This document shows positions 1 to 7,907 of a DNA stretch of 64,000 bases, piece after piece. A program made the position numbers and the translations under genes. The notes beneath the pieces were generated by a model. That model saw only the letters and a list, made by a program, of their open reading frames with translations, was not told the DNA's origin and ran no database searches. Origin of the DNA: Mesorhizobium amorphae (GTDB lineage Bacteria > Pseudomonadota > Alphaproteobacteria > Rhizobiales > Rhizobiaceae); contig NZ_JHQS01000024.1 in assembly GCF_014843845.1 (NCBI RefSeq), positions 1 to 64,000 of the forward strand, written 5' to 3'. Positions within the stretch are counted from its first letter, which is position 1, and every line of letters begins with the position of its first letter.

Positions 1-49
1 CGAATCTGGAAGCCTATGAATCATGCCTCAACGCAAATTTGAATCCTGA

Positions 50-237
50 ATGTCGATTGGACCTAGGAGGCAAGCCAAGGCTGAGCTCAGGCTGCGCGGC
101 GCGCGCAAATCCTATGGAGCCGCCGAGATCATCAAGGGCATCGACCTCGACGTCGAGGATCGCGAATTCGTGGTCTTCGTCGGCCCGTCCGGCTGCGGCA
201 AGTCCACGCTGCTGCGCATGATCGCAGGCCTGGAAGG
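50..237 (+). pseudogene. Truncated ABC transporter ATPase (MalK/UgpC type), N-terminal remnant
   Basis: The reading frame matches the first ~55 residues of sugar-importer ATPases. A beta-strand with [15 protein letters not shown] leads into a complete Walker A motif, GPSGCGKST, then LLRMIAGLE. Homology stops abruptly at about position 237 and the frame ends at 295 after unrelated residues, so Q-loop, LSGGQ signature and Walker B are all missing. The 10-base string TGGAAGGATC sits at the break (231-240) and recurs at 300-309, which could mark a deletion or replacement. It cannot encode a working ATPase. A sequencing error would not restore it, because the following 400 bases carry no recognisable ATPase sequence in any frame. 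Confidence 0.75.
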
Positions 238-664
238 ATCAGCGACCTTTGAGCGTCACGGCGCTGCAGAGTCACACTGTTCTGCACCGCTGTAAAGCGT
301 GGAAGGATCGGCATGGGTCGTCGGGTCTGCGCGTTCGCTTCGCTGCCGCTCCGCCCGAGGATGACGAAAAATCCTGCTGCAGCGCAGCACATCAAAACGC
401 ACTGCACACCACTTTAATTCTTGACGCGTGTCAAATTTTTCTAAAACATGCGGAAATGCTGGCAAGGCATCTGCCAGCGCTCTGGGAGGAGCAATGCCTG
501 ACACTGACGAGACCCGAACCGGGGTCGCTACCCGCGCAACTCGCGGTGGGCATCCGGCCGGTCATCATTTTTCCAACGCAAGCGCCGGGGTCGCTTGTGT
601 CCCGTCAGGCATGCCGTTCGCAGAAAAACGAGCCGACAAACTGAAATCCGGAGGAGGAAGACAC
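238..664. other. Non-coding stretch with a probable rhizobial intergenic repeat and the leader of the first ABC operon
   Basis: No convincing gene is visible here. Positions ~300-370 (GTCGTCGGGTCTGCGC, then GCTCCGCCCGAGGATGACGA) look like a dispersed non-coding repeat of rhizobial genomes; this is from memory and unverified. Further on are an inverted repeat TTGAC-N4-GTCAA (421-434), a 7-bp-stem hairpin with arms GCTGGCA and TGCCAGC (458-478), and a strong ribosome binding site GGAGGAAG at about 650-657 serving the start at 665. Confidence 0.5.
421..434. promoter_or_regulatory. Putative operator: inverted repeat TTGAC-N4-GTCAA
   Basis: The 14-base element TTGACGCGTGTCAA has perfect 5-base arms around four bases and lies about 230 bases before the ABC importer operon. 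Spacing and symmetry would suit a LacI- or GntR-type repressor of a sugar operon, but no regulator gene adjoins it. The left arm could also serve as a -35 hexamer. Assignment is by shape only. Confidence 0.3.
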
Positions 665-1654
665 ATGCGCATGTTCAATTGCCTGACGCTCGGCGCGGGC
701 CTGCTTGCAACGACGCTTGCCGTACCGGCCCATGCCGAGGATGCGGCGAAGGTCGCGGCCATCGTCAAAGGTCTCGACAACCCGTTCTTCCAGACCATGC
801 AAAAGGGCATCGAGGACCAGGCCAAGGCCGACGGCGTCGATGTCACCGTGCAAGCCGCCGCCAACATGGGCGATGCGACCGGGCAGGCCGACCGGCTGAC
901 CGCGATGGCGATGCAGGATTTCGACTGCTACCTGGTCAACCCGATCAGCGTTTCCAATTTGGTGCAGGCGCTGGTGCCGGTCGCCCAGAAGAAAAAGCCG
1001 ATCGTCAACATCGACAGCACCATCGACGCCGAACAGGCCAAGGCCGCCGGCTTCGCCATCTCGACTTATATCGGCACCGACAATGTCGCAGCCGGCGCGC
1101 TGGCCGGCGAGGAAATGCTGAAGCTGGTGCCTGCCGGCTCCAAGGTGGCGCTGGTGGCGGGCATCGTCGGCGATGTCGGCTCCAACGCCCGCATCAAGGG
1201 CTTCAAGCAGGCCGTCGAAGGCAAGCTCGAAGTGGTGGTGATGGTGAGCGCCGACTGGGACCGCGAGAAGGCGCTGACCGCCGCCACCGACATCCTCGCC
1301 GCGCACCCTGATCTTGCCGGTTTCTTCGCCGCCAACGACATCATGGCGCTCGGCGTCGAGCGCGCCGTGCAGACCTCGGGCAAGGACGTCAAGGTGATCG
1401 GGCTCGACGGCATCGTCGACGCTCTGAAATCGATCGCCGCCGGCGAGCTCACCGCCACCGTCGCGCAATACCCCTATGTCGTCGGAGCCATGGGCGTCGA
1501 AGCCTGCGCCGTGGCCGCCAAGGGCAAGGAGCTGCCTGCCAACGTGCCGGCGCCGGTGCTCCTGATCAACAAGGACAATGCCGAAGCCTCGCTGAAGAAC
1601 TTCCCGGCCCCGGGCGGCGACTATCCCGATCCGTTCCGCGAGATGTTGAAGTGA
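665..1654 (+). CDS. Sugar ABC transporter periplasmic substrate-binding protein (RbsB/Peripla_BP_4 type)
   Basis: A 329-residue periplasmic binding protein of the ribose/galactose/inositol class. The first ~24 residues are a Sec signal peptide ending PAHA before EDAAK. The mature start KVAAIVKGLDNPFFQTMQKGIEDQA is the hallmark of this family, as are DCYLVNPISVSN and the hinge segment FFAANDIMALGVERA followed by VIGLDGIVDAL. ATG 665 is chosen over longer in-frame starts because GGAGGAAG precedes it by about 8 bases and a signal peptide follows. It overlaps the permease start by four bases, so it heads a translationally coupled operon. The substrate is probably a monosaccharide or polyol; the Gfo/Idh/MocA gene downstream would suit an inositol-like compound, but that is inference. 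Confidence 0.93.
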   Translation: MRMFNCLTLGAGLLATTLAVPAHAEDAAKVAAIVKGLDNPFFQTMQKGIEDQAKADGVDVTVQAAANMGDATGQADRLTAMAMQDFDCYLVNPISVSNLVQALVPVAQKKKPIVNIDSTIDAEQAKAAGFAISTYIGTDNVAAGALAGEEMLKLVPAGSKVALVAGIVGDVGSNARIKGFKQAVEGKLEVVVMVSADWDREKALTAATDILAAHPDLAGFFAANDIMALGVERAVQTSGKDVKVIGLDGIVDALKSIAAGELTATVAQYPYVVGAMGVEACAVAAKGKELPANVPAPVLLINKDNAEASLKNFPAPGGDYPDPFREMLK

Positions 1655-2655
1655 GCACACCTGAACAAAACGCGCCCGCTCGAGTGACGGCGGGCGCGGC
1701 GGAGGAGAGCCGCCCCTCCCTGTCGGCTCTCCTCCTGGATCCTTCCTTCTGGGCCGACTGGGCGTCGGTCGTCGGCCTGGTCGGCCTCGTCATCGTCTTC
1801 GGCATCGCCCAGCCGGTCTTCCTCAGCGTCGCCAATCTGCAGGCGCTGCTGCTTGCGGCGGCGATCCTGGTCGTGCTGTCGATCGGCCAGACCTTCGTCG
1901 TGGCGACCTCGGGCATCGATCTGTCGCTGGCGGCGGCGGTCATGCTCGGCGCCATCATTCTCGGCCTGGTCAACGCCGCCGGCTATGGCATTTTCCTCGC
2001 CTGCCTGCTCGCCGTCCTTGCCACAAGCGCGGTGGGTTTTCTCAACGGGCTGCTGATCACCGCCGGGCGCATCCCCGACTTCGTGGTGACGCTCGGCACG
2101 CTGTCGGGCATCACCGGCCTCGGCCTGATCCTGTCGGGTGGCGAGCCGACCATGGTTGGTTCGACCTTCCTGCTGCGCCTGGCATCGGGTCATTTCGGAC
2201 CGTTCGGCTATCCGGTCTGGGTGGCGATCGCGGCCGTCATCGTGGCGCACATCGCGCTCTACCACACCCGCTTCGGCGTGCATCTGCTCGCCACCGGCGG
2301 CCAGACCGAGAGCGCCAACGCGCTGGGCATCCGCACCAACCGGGTCAAGATCGCCGCCTATACGATTTCGGGTTTCTGCGCCGGCATCGCCGCAATTCTG
2401 CTGGTGGCGCGCATCGGCTCGGCCGAGCCGCTTATCAACACCAGTCTTCTCCTCAATTCGGTGGCAGCCGTGGTGCTGGGCGGCGTCAGCCTGTTCGGCG
2501 GCCGCGCCAGCATCCTCGGGCCGGCGATCGGCGCGCTGATGCTCACCGCTCTCGTCAATGGGCTGACGCTGCTCAGCGTCTCGGCCTTTTACCAACCGCT
2601 CGCCGTGGGCGCCATCGTGGTGCTGGCGGCGCTGATCATGCGATACCAGAAATGA
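1651..2655 (+). CDS. Sugar ABC transporter permease (RbsC type)
   Basis: A 334-residue inner-membrane permease of the BPD_transp_2 family, with about eight to ten hydrophobic segments. Family features are GQTFVVATSGIDLSLAAAVMLGAIIL, followed by the loop GTLSGITGLGLILSGGEPT, and ALGIRTNRVKIAAYTISGFCAGIAAILL near the coupling region. The GTG start at 1651 overlaps the preceding stop (GTGA) and the stop overlaps the ATPase start, showing a coupled operon. An N-terminal extension of about 30 polar residues precedes the first membrane segment. Confidence 0.93.
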   Translation: MSTPEQNAPARVTAGAAEESRPSLSALLLDPSFWADWASVVGLVGLVIVFGIAQPVFLSVANLQALLLAAAILVVLSIGQTFVVATSGIDLSLAAAVMLGAIILGLVNAAGYGIFLACLLAVLATSAVGFLNGLLITAGRIPDFVVTLGTLSGITGLGLILSGGEPTMVGSTFLLRLASGHFGPFGYPVWVAIAAVIVAHIALYHTRFGVHLLATGGQTESANALGIRTNRVKIAAYTISGFCAGIAAILLVARIGSAEPLINTSLLLNSVAAVVLGGVSLFGGRASILGPAIGALMLTALVNGLTLLSVSAFYQPLAVGAIVVLAALIMRYQK

Positions 2656-3416
2656 GCGCCGTCCATCACATCCCCTCCTCGGAAGCGATCCTCGCCTGCG
2701 AAGGGCTGAGCAAGCATTTCGGCGGCATCCGCGCGTTCACCGACGTCGCCTTCCAGGCGCGGCGCGGCGAGGTCACGGCGGTGATCGGCGACAATGGCGC
2801 CGGCAAGTCGACGCTGATCCGCTGCCTGGTCGGCGTGCATGTGCCAGACGATGGAGAGATCTTCTTCGACGGCCAGCCAAAACCCTTCGGCAATCCCGAC
2901 GAGGCGCGCAAGGCCGGCATCGAGACGGTGCACCAGAACCTGGCGCTGATCGACGAGCTGACCGTGGCGCAGAACCTGTTCCTCAACCGCGAGATCGTGC
3001 GCCGGTTCGGCCCGATCGCCCTGCTCGACCGCAAGGCGATGAGGACGCAGGCGCGCGCCATGCTGTCACGCCTGTCGATCAACATGCCTTCGGTCAACCA
3101 GCGCGTAAGGCGCCTGTCGGGCGGGCAGCGGCAGGCGATCTCGATCTGCCGCGCCGCCGGCTCCGGCGCCAAGCTGGTGGTGATGGACGAGCCGACGGCA
3201 GCACTTGGCGTGCAGGAGACGGCCAATGTCGAGGCGCTGATCCGGCGGCTGCGGGATCAAGGCGTGAGCGTCATCCTGGTCAGCCACAATTTCGATCAGG
3301 TGCGGCGCCTGTCCGACCAGATCTGGGTGATGCGCGCCGGCAAGATGGTGGCGACGGTGCGCGCCTCGGAGACATCAGGCAATGAGCTCGTTGCGCTGGT
3401 CACCGGCGCGGCGTGA
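2652..3416 (+). CDS. Sugar ABC transporter ATP-binding protein (single-domain RbsA type)
   Basis: A 254-residue ATPase with Walker A GDNGAGKS at residues 46-53, signature LSGGQRQ near 154 and Walker B VVMDEPTAAL near 178, followed by a switch histidine in ILVSHNFDQV. All catalytic motifs are intact. Unlike classical RbsA it has one nucleotide-binding domain, so the importer probably uses a homodimer, as FrcA-type systems in rhizobia do. Its ATG overlaps the permease stop by four bases. It is the last gene of the importer operon; a non-coding hairpin repeat follows. Confidence 0.93.
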   Translation: MSAVHHIPSSEAILACEGLSKHFGGIRAFTDVAFQARRGEVTAVIGDNGAGKSTLIRCLVGVHVPDDGEIFFDGQPKPFGNPDEARKAGIETVHQNLALIDELTVAQNLFLNREIVRRFGPIALLDRKAMRTQARAMLSRLSINMPSVNQRVRRLSGGQRQAISICRAAGSGAKLVVMDEPTAALGVQETANVEALIRRLRDQGVSVILVSHNFDQVRRLSDQIWVMRAGKMVATVRASETSGNELVALVTGAA

Positions 3417-3436
3417 AATCAACGGCTGGCTGCTCG

Positions 3437-3538
3437 ACCGGTTCAGCTTTGATAGAATCGCTGCCCCGCTCTAAGTATTTGTTTTTTACGCAATTCCGAA
3501 CGGAAAACCGCTACGCACTTTTCCTGGAATTGCTCTAG
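3437..3538. repeat. Rhizobial intergenic hairpin repeat, copy 1 (degenerate 5' half)
   Basis: The core at 3490-3533 folds as an extended hairpin: outer arms GCAATTCC (3490-3497) and GGAATTGC (3526-3533), inner arms GGAAAA (3502-3507) and TTTTCC (3519-3524). A T-run, GTTTTTT, precedes it at 3481. Nearly the same sequence occurs at 32745-32850. It sits after the last gene of an ABC operon, where it could act as a transcript-end structure. I recall this element as common in Mesorhizobium intergenic regions. Confidence 0.8.
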
Positions 3539-3574
3539 GCCGGCACCGGACTTGAAATCAAAGGGAGTTTGCGA

Positions 3575-4663
3575 GTGGCACCAATCCGTGTCGGACTTGT
3601 GGGTCTAGGCGAGGTCGCGCAGTCGATCCATCTGCCGGTATTGGTGGACCAGCGCGACCGCTGGGTGATCGCGGGCGTCCACGACGTCTCGCCAAGCCTG
3701 GTGGCGCTGTGCACGTCCGAATATCCTACGGCAAAGGCTTTCGAGACGGCCGAGGCGATGATCAATTCGCCTGACATCGACGCGGTCTTCGTGCTGTCGT
3801 CAGACGACACCCATAGCCGCTTCGTGCGCGCCGCCATCGCGGCCGACAAGCACATCCTGCTGGAGAAACCTGCCTGCCTGACGGTGCGCGAGATCGACGA
3901 GCTGCTGGCGCTGACGACGAATTACGCGAAGACCATTTTCGTCGGCTATATGCGCCGCTACGCGCCGGCCTATCTGGCCGCCAAGGATGAACTGCCTGTC
4001 CACGCCGACATCACCCATGTGCGCATCTTCGACCTGATCTCCGAGGGCCGGCACTTCCTGAAGAAGAGCCAGGACATCCTCTATCCCAACGACATCGACC
4101 CGGCGCTTCTGGCGCGCGGTGCGAAGGAGCGCGACGCGCTGATCCGCGAGGTGGTGGGCGCCGATGCACCCGCCGACCTGGTGCGCGCCTATCGCGGGCT
4201 GACGGCGCTGTCCTCGCACCACATTTCGGCCATGCGCGGGCTGCTCGGCGAGCCGGCCGGCGTGATCGCCGCGCACCGCACCAATGGCGGCGCCAACACC
4301 AGCGTGACCTTCGACTATGGCCATTTCGCCTGTTGCTACGACGCGGTGGTCGACGATCTCGGCCTGTTCGACGCCATGATCGAAGTGCGCTCGAACACCA
4401 GGCGGGTGCGCATCATCTACGACACGCCGTACATCCGCAGCCTGCCGACGCGGCTGGAAGTGACGGACGCCGGCCCGCTCGGCCCGGTGACGAAGACCTT
4501 TGGACCGCTCTATGGCGACGCCTTTTCCAACGAACTCGAAACCTTCCACCGCCACATCACGGACGGCACCAAGCCGCTGACCGACCTCGCCGACTCGCGC
4601 CGTGACCTGGCGCTGATGGCTGACATCATCGAGCGGATGAAGGCGACCGGCGGGCGCGCCTGA
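3575..4663 (+). CDS. Gfo/Idh/MocA family NAD(P)-dependent oxidoreductase
   Basis: A ~362-residue dehydrogenase of the inositol/glucose-fructose oxidoreductase family. The N-terminus VGLVGLGEVAQSIHLPVL is the dinucleotide-binding fold and LLEKPACLT (about residue 97) is the EKP motif. The C-terminal part has the mixed sheet typical of the family. GTG 3575 is preferred to TTG 3569 because AAAGGGA ends about 9 bases upstream. It lies 150 bases after the importer, separated by a hairpin repeat, so it may be transcribed separately; a role in oxidising the imported polyol is plausible but unproven. Its stop is only 7 bases from the convergent gene. Confidence 0.88.
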   Translation: MAPIRVGLVGLGEVAQSIHLPVLVDQRDRWVIAGVHDVSPSLVALCTSEYPTAKAFETAEAMINSPDIDAVFVLSSDDTHSRFVRAAIAADKHILLEKPACLTVREIDELLALTTNYAKTIFVGYMRRYAPAYLAAKDELPVHADITHVRIFDLISEGRHFLKKSQDILYPNDIDPALLARGAKERDALIREVVGADAPADLVRAYRGLTALSSHHISAMRGLLGEPAGVIAAHRTNGGANTSVTFDYGHFACCYDAVVDDLGLFDAMIEVRSNTRRVRIIYDTPYIRSLPTRLEVTDAGPLGPVTKTFGPLYGDAFSNELETFHRHITDGTKPLTDLADSRRDLALMADIIERMKATGGRA

Positions 4664-4670
4664 AGCCGCT

Positions 4671-5813
4671 CTACGGCTGTCCGGGATATTCGAGCTGCAT
4701 GGCAACGAAGTCCGTCGTGCGTGCGCCGTAGCGGGCGGAAATATCGCCAAGCGCCTGATCGAGGGCCTTCGCCGGCCGCGGATCGACCATCGCTGGAACC
4801 AGGCGTTCGCCGGGCCAGTTCGCTGCGACCTGGTCGGGCAGGATGCGCATGCCGTTGCGGCTGACGATCGCACCGTCCTTTGCGGCAAACGTCACCGCGC
4901 GCGAACGATAGGTTCGCGACCAAGCGTCCGCGACCAGCGCCAGCGACACCTCGTCCATATCCAGGGTCAGTTCGATGCCGAGCTGCTCGTGATCGAGGAC
5001 TGCGAGCGTGTTGCCGATCGCTGTCAGCGCGAAGGGGCGGGTGAATGTGAAGGCAGCGCTGCCATGCCGCGCATCCCAATGCGCCAGACCAAGGTCGCGG
5101 CTGACGGCCTCGGCCTTGTCGCGCCCGGCTATGGCCTCGATCAGGGTCAGCATCATCGGCATCGACGCGGTGATCCCGGTCGTCGTCGCGACACCCTGGT
5201 CGACGACGAAGCGCCGGTCGGCGACATAGCGGATCGTCGGATGGTTTTCGCGCAGTTCGTTCAGCGAATACCAATGCGTCGTCGCCCGCTTGCCGTCGAG
5301 CAGCCCGCTGGCCCCGACCACCTTGGCCCCGGCGCAGATGCCGATGACGGTGGCGCCCTTGGCCGCCTGGCTCTTGATCCATTTTAGCACGTCGGCATCG
5401 TCGTCCCGCATCATGGCGGGAACGATGGCGTAGTCGGCGCCTTCGGGATGCTGCGCGTCGAACTCGGCCACGGTCGCATCCGGCTCGACCTGCAGCGCCG
5501 GGAACAGTTTTACGGGTCCAGGCCCGGTCGCCAGCGCCACGACATCGGCGACATCGGCGCGCCGCAGGATGCCGTAGGGCATCAGGTAGTCGGTGGTTTC
5601 GGTGGCGTCGTTGATGCCGACGATGGCGATCAGCGGCCGTTCTCGTTTCGGCGGCTTCAGGGCAGCGAGGGCGGCTTCGGCCTCCTTGCCGTCGATTGCC
5701 GGCGGAACGGCGGCCAAGGATGCCGAAGGCAGCGACAGCAGCCACGCGGCGCCGACCGCCAGCAAAAGCAGGACGATGCCCATGCCGCTCCACACCACGA
5801 TGCGCAAACTCAT
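4671..5813 (-). CDS. Membrane-anchored DJ-1/PfpI (GATase1-like) protein
   Basis: A 380-residue protein with one N-terminal membrane segment (about residues 5-28, VVWSGMGIVLLLLAVGAAWLL), then a DJ-1/PfpI domain. Cys160 lies in the nucleophile elbow GICAGAK, followed by ASGLLDGKRATTHWYS. A C-terminal ~140-residue region of unknown function ends RYGARTTDFVAMQLEYP. ATG 5813 is chosen because AGGAGAG lies about 8 bases before it. Its core is clearly similar to the sensor domain of the AraC-type regulator transcribed divergently from 5902, so the two genes look like a duplicated domain split between membrane and regulator. Enzymatic activity is not known. Confidence 0.82.
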   Translation of the reverse strand: MSLRIVVWSGMGIVLLLLAVGAAWLLSLPSASLAAVPPAIDGKEAEAALAALKPPKRERPLIAIVGINDATETTDYLMPYGILRRADVADVVALATGPGPVKLFPALQVEPDATVAEFDAQHPEGADYAIVPAMMRDDDADVLKWIKSQAAKGATVIGICAGAKVVGASGLLDGKRATTHWYSLNELRENHPTIRYVADRRFVVDQGVATTTGITASMPMMLTLIEAIAGRDKAEAVSRDLGLAHWDARHGSAAFTFTRPFALTAIGNTLAVLDHEQLGIELTLDMDEVSLALVADAWSRTYRSRAVTFAAKDGAIVSRNGMRILPDQVAANWPGERLVPAMVDPRPAKALDQALGDISARYGARTTDFVAMQLEYPGQP

Positions 5814-5901
5814 GATCATGCTCTCCTGATCGAGCGACTTGACGTTCAGCCTAGTGCCGTTACGCTTTGTCCGAAATGACATATATCGGGCGAAAACTGC
5901 C
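5814..5901. promoter_or_regulatory. Divergent promoter region between the DJ-1 protein and its AraC-type neighbour
   Basis: An 88-base gap separates two divergent starts. It holds the ribosome binding site of the minus-strand gene (CTCTCCT on the plus strand) and an AT-richer stretch, GACATATATCGGGC. No strong inverted repeat stands out. Autoregulation by the AraC protein from here is likely by family precedent. Confidence 0.45.
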
Positions 5902-6843
5902 ATGCTGCGGAAGATCGGCATCATCATCCACCCCGGGTTCCAGCTGCTGGATGCGGCCGGTCCGGCGGCGGCATTCGAGATGGCCGAGCACTTCTGTCCC
6001 GGAAGCTACGCTCTCGCGATACTGGCGCCCGGCGGCGGCGAGATAGAGAGCTCGTCCGGCATGCGGCTTTCGGCCCGGCCATTGTCGGCCGAAGAGCCGC
6101 TCGATACCGCCATCATCTCCGGCGGCGAGATCATACGCTCCATGGCGGCGGCCGAGCAGATCGTCGCCTGGCTGCGGAGCACGAATCCGCGACGGATGGC
6201 AAGCGTGTGCACCGGCGCCTACCTGCTCGCCGAGGCGGGACTTCTCGACGGCCGCAGCGCCACCACCCATTGGTGGAGCACGGACGATTTCGCCCGCCGC
6301 TATCCGAAGGTGAGGCTCGACGCGGAGCGGATCTTCATTGAGGATGGCGGCGTCTGGACCTCGGCGGGCATTTCAGCCGGCGTCGACCTGGCGCTGGCGC
6401 TGATCGAGGACGATCTCGGCCCGGCGATTGCGCGCCGCGCGGCGCAGCAATTGGTTGTTCACCAACGCCGGCCTGGCGGCCAGTCGCAATTCTCGGCGCT
6501 GGTCGACCTCGGCGGGCGGACAGGCCGCTTTGTCGAACTGATCGAATGGATGCGGACAAAGCTCGCCGAGCCGCTGACGGTGGAGCACCTTGCCGATCGG
6601 GCGGCCATGAGCCCCAGGCATTTTGCCCGCGCCTTCGCGGCCGAAACCGGGACCACGCCCGCCAAGGCCGTTGAACGTCTGCGCCTGGAAAGTGCTCGAC
6701 TGGCGCTCGAGACCAGTCACACGCCTCTCGATCGCATCGCCGAGGCTAGCGGCTTCGGCGATCCCGGACGCATGCGCCGCGCCTTCCTGAGGGCCTTCGG
6801 CCAACCGCCGCAAGCGCTCAGGCGCGCCGCGATCAGAAGGTGA
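5902..6843 (+). CDS. GlxA-type transcriptional regulator (DJ-1/PfpI domain plus AraC HTH)
   Basis: A 313-residue regulator. Residues ~1-190 form a GATase1/DJ-1-like domain (KIGIIIHPGFQLLDAAGPAAAFEMA; SVCTGAYLLAEAGLLDG with Cys103; SATTHWWSTDDF). Residues ~215-313 form an AraC-type double helix-turn-helix (LTVEHLADRAAMSPRHFARAFAAETGTTPAKAVERLRLESA, ending IAEASGFGDPGRMRRAFLRAFG). The ATG at 5902 fits the conserved domain start; the upstream in-frame extension is not family-like. It is divergent from the related membrane DJ-1 gene, its most likely target. Members of this family control catabolism of amine or betaine compounds, but the ligand here is unknown. Confidence 0.9.
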   Translation: MLRKIGIIIHPGFQLLDAAGPAAAFEMAEHFCPGSYALAILAPGGGEIESSSGMRLSARPLSAEEPLDTAIISGGEIIRSMAAAEQIVAWLRSTNPRRMASVCTGAYLLAEAGLLDGRSATTHWWSTDDFARRYPKVRLDAERIFIEDGGVWTSAGISAGVDLALALIEDDLGPAIARRAAQQLVVHQRRPGGQSQFSALVDLGGRTGRFVELIEWMRTKLAEPLTVEHLADRAAMSPRHFARAFAAETGTTPAKAVERLRLESARLALETSHTPLDRIAEASGFGDPGRMRRAFLRAFGQPPQALRRAAIRR

Positions 6844-6891
6844 TGTCCGCCTGGATTGCCGCAGATAACGCATTTGCGACCGGGTAACCCG

Positions 6892-7440
6892 TCAAGGGTT
6901 CGCACGGCATTTTCCTTGATTATCGCAGGTCATCTGTGTGGAGAATATCTCGACGCAATCGCCCGGACAGTAACCTCCGATGCCGCGGCCCATACTTTGA
7001 GCCTCGTTGAAACACTCGACGCATCGTAGGGTGAATTGTCTGGGCGTGAGGCGACCCCACGGGGTGTCTAACTTGGCTCCGGTCTGTTTTTTTGGCGGCA
7101 CTTCCGAAGACGCGCCGCGGCAACGCCGGAATTCGGTTGCCTGACCTTTGATGGTTTGGCGGAGACGTCCGTTCCTCAGCAAGAGGAAGGTGGCGTTGGT
7201 TGTGTATTCTACGCCCTCGCCGGCGCACGATAGGGTGAGGTTCCAGCCGCTCTTGCTCTTCTTGGATTTCGTTGTTTTGCAGGCGTACTCCTGCCCCGAA
7301 ATACCTTTCTGTGTGATAGTCAGATCATCTAGATCGCAAACTGTTTTCGCGGACCACTGCCCGAGATAAGATTCATCAATTGCGCTGGCGGGGGAAATCA
7401 TTGCGAATGAGACGAGCAGAAACAAGAAGAACTTCCACAT
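6892..7440 (-). CDS. Small secreted cysteine-rich protein of unknown function
   Basis: A 182-residue protein with a clean Sec signal peptide (KFFLFLLVSFAMISPASA, residues ~3-20). The mature part has about a dozen cysteines, including CVECF, CPGDC and CDNQGKC, suggesting disulfide-bonded folding outside the cytoplasm. GGAGGGG precedes the ATG at the right distance. Base composition is visibly lower in GC than its neighbours, which hints at separate acquisition. I do not recognise a family. Confidence 0.7.
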   Translation of the reverse strand: MWKFFLFLLVSFAMISPASAIDESYLGQWSAKTVCDLDDLTITQKGISGQEYACKTTKSKKSKSGWNLTLSCAGEGVEYTTNATFLLLRNGRLRQTIKGQATEFRRCRGASSEVPPKKQTGAKLDTPWGRLTPRQFTLRCVECFNEAQSMGRGIGGYCPGDCVEIFSTQMTCDNQGKCRANP

Positions 7441-7562
7441 AACAACCCCTCCTTGTGTGTACTGTTCGTTACATCCGTTTCTTGGAGCGGTTCATATTGT
7501 CAAGAACTCTTTGTCACTAAGAAGCTGAACCGCCTCAACCGCGTGCGGCGGCGGCCTGCCTG

Positions 7563-7838
7563 CTACTTCCCGCAATGGTGGTCGTTGATCTTGTTCAGCG
7601 CATTCGCGTCGGGGCCCACCCTTTGGTAGGAGCAGGGTTCGCCGCCTGTCGTGAACAGCTGCTTGTCATAGTAGCGCGGGCCGCCGAACAGGATGTCGAT
7701 GATATCGCCTTCGGCGGGAACGTAGCGTTCGGGTTCGGCCGGGTGGTGGCGGTGTCTTTCCCCCGCGAAAGCCGAGCCGGACATGCCGCAGGCTACCCCG
7801 AGAACGAGAGCGCAGATCGCAAACCATTTCGTCGTCAT
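7563..7838 (-). CDS. Small exported protein of unknown function
   Basis: A 91-residue protein. Signal peptide TTKWFAICALVLGVACGMSGSAFA, residues ~2-25, is followed by a His-rich GERHRHHPAEPERY, then ILFGGPRYYDKQLFTTGGEPCSYQRVG and a C-terminal HHCGK. ATG 7838 is preferred to the longer frame because GGAGG lies about 8 bases upstream. Two cysteines remain in the mature protein, enough for one disulfide. The cysteine in the signal peptide does not form a good lipobox. Function unknown; metal binding by the histidines is only a guess. Confidence 0.7.
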   Translation of the reverse strand: MTTKWFAICALVLGVACGMSGSAFAGERHRHHPAEPERYVPAEGDIIDILFGGPRYYDKQLFTTGGEPCSYQRVGPDANALNKINDHHCGK

Positions 7839-7907
7839 CGGCGAGACCCTCCTAGCCGTTTGGGTTTCCATCATATCTCCAAAATCGCCAGTTGAACAAA
7901 GGTTCCC

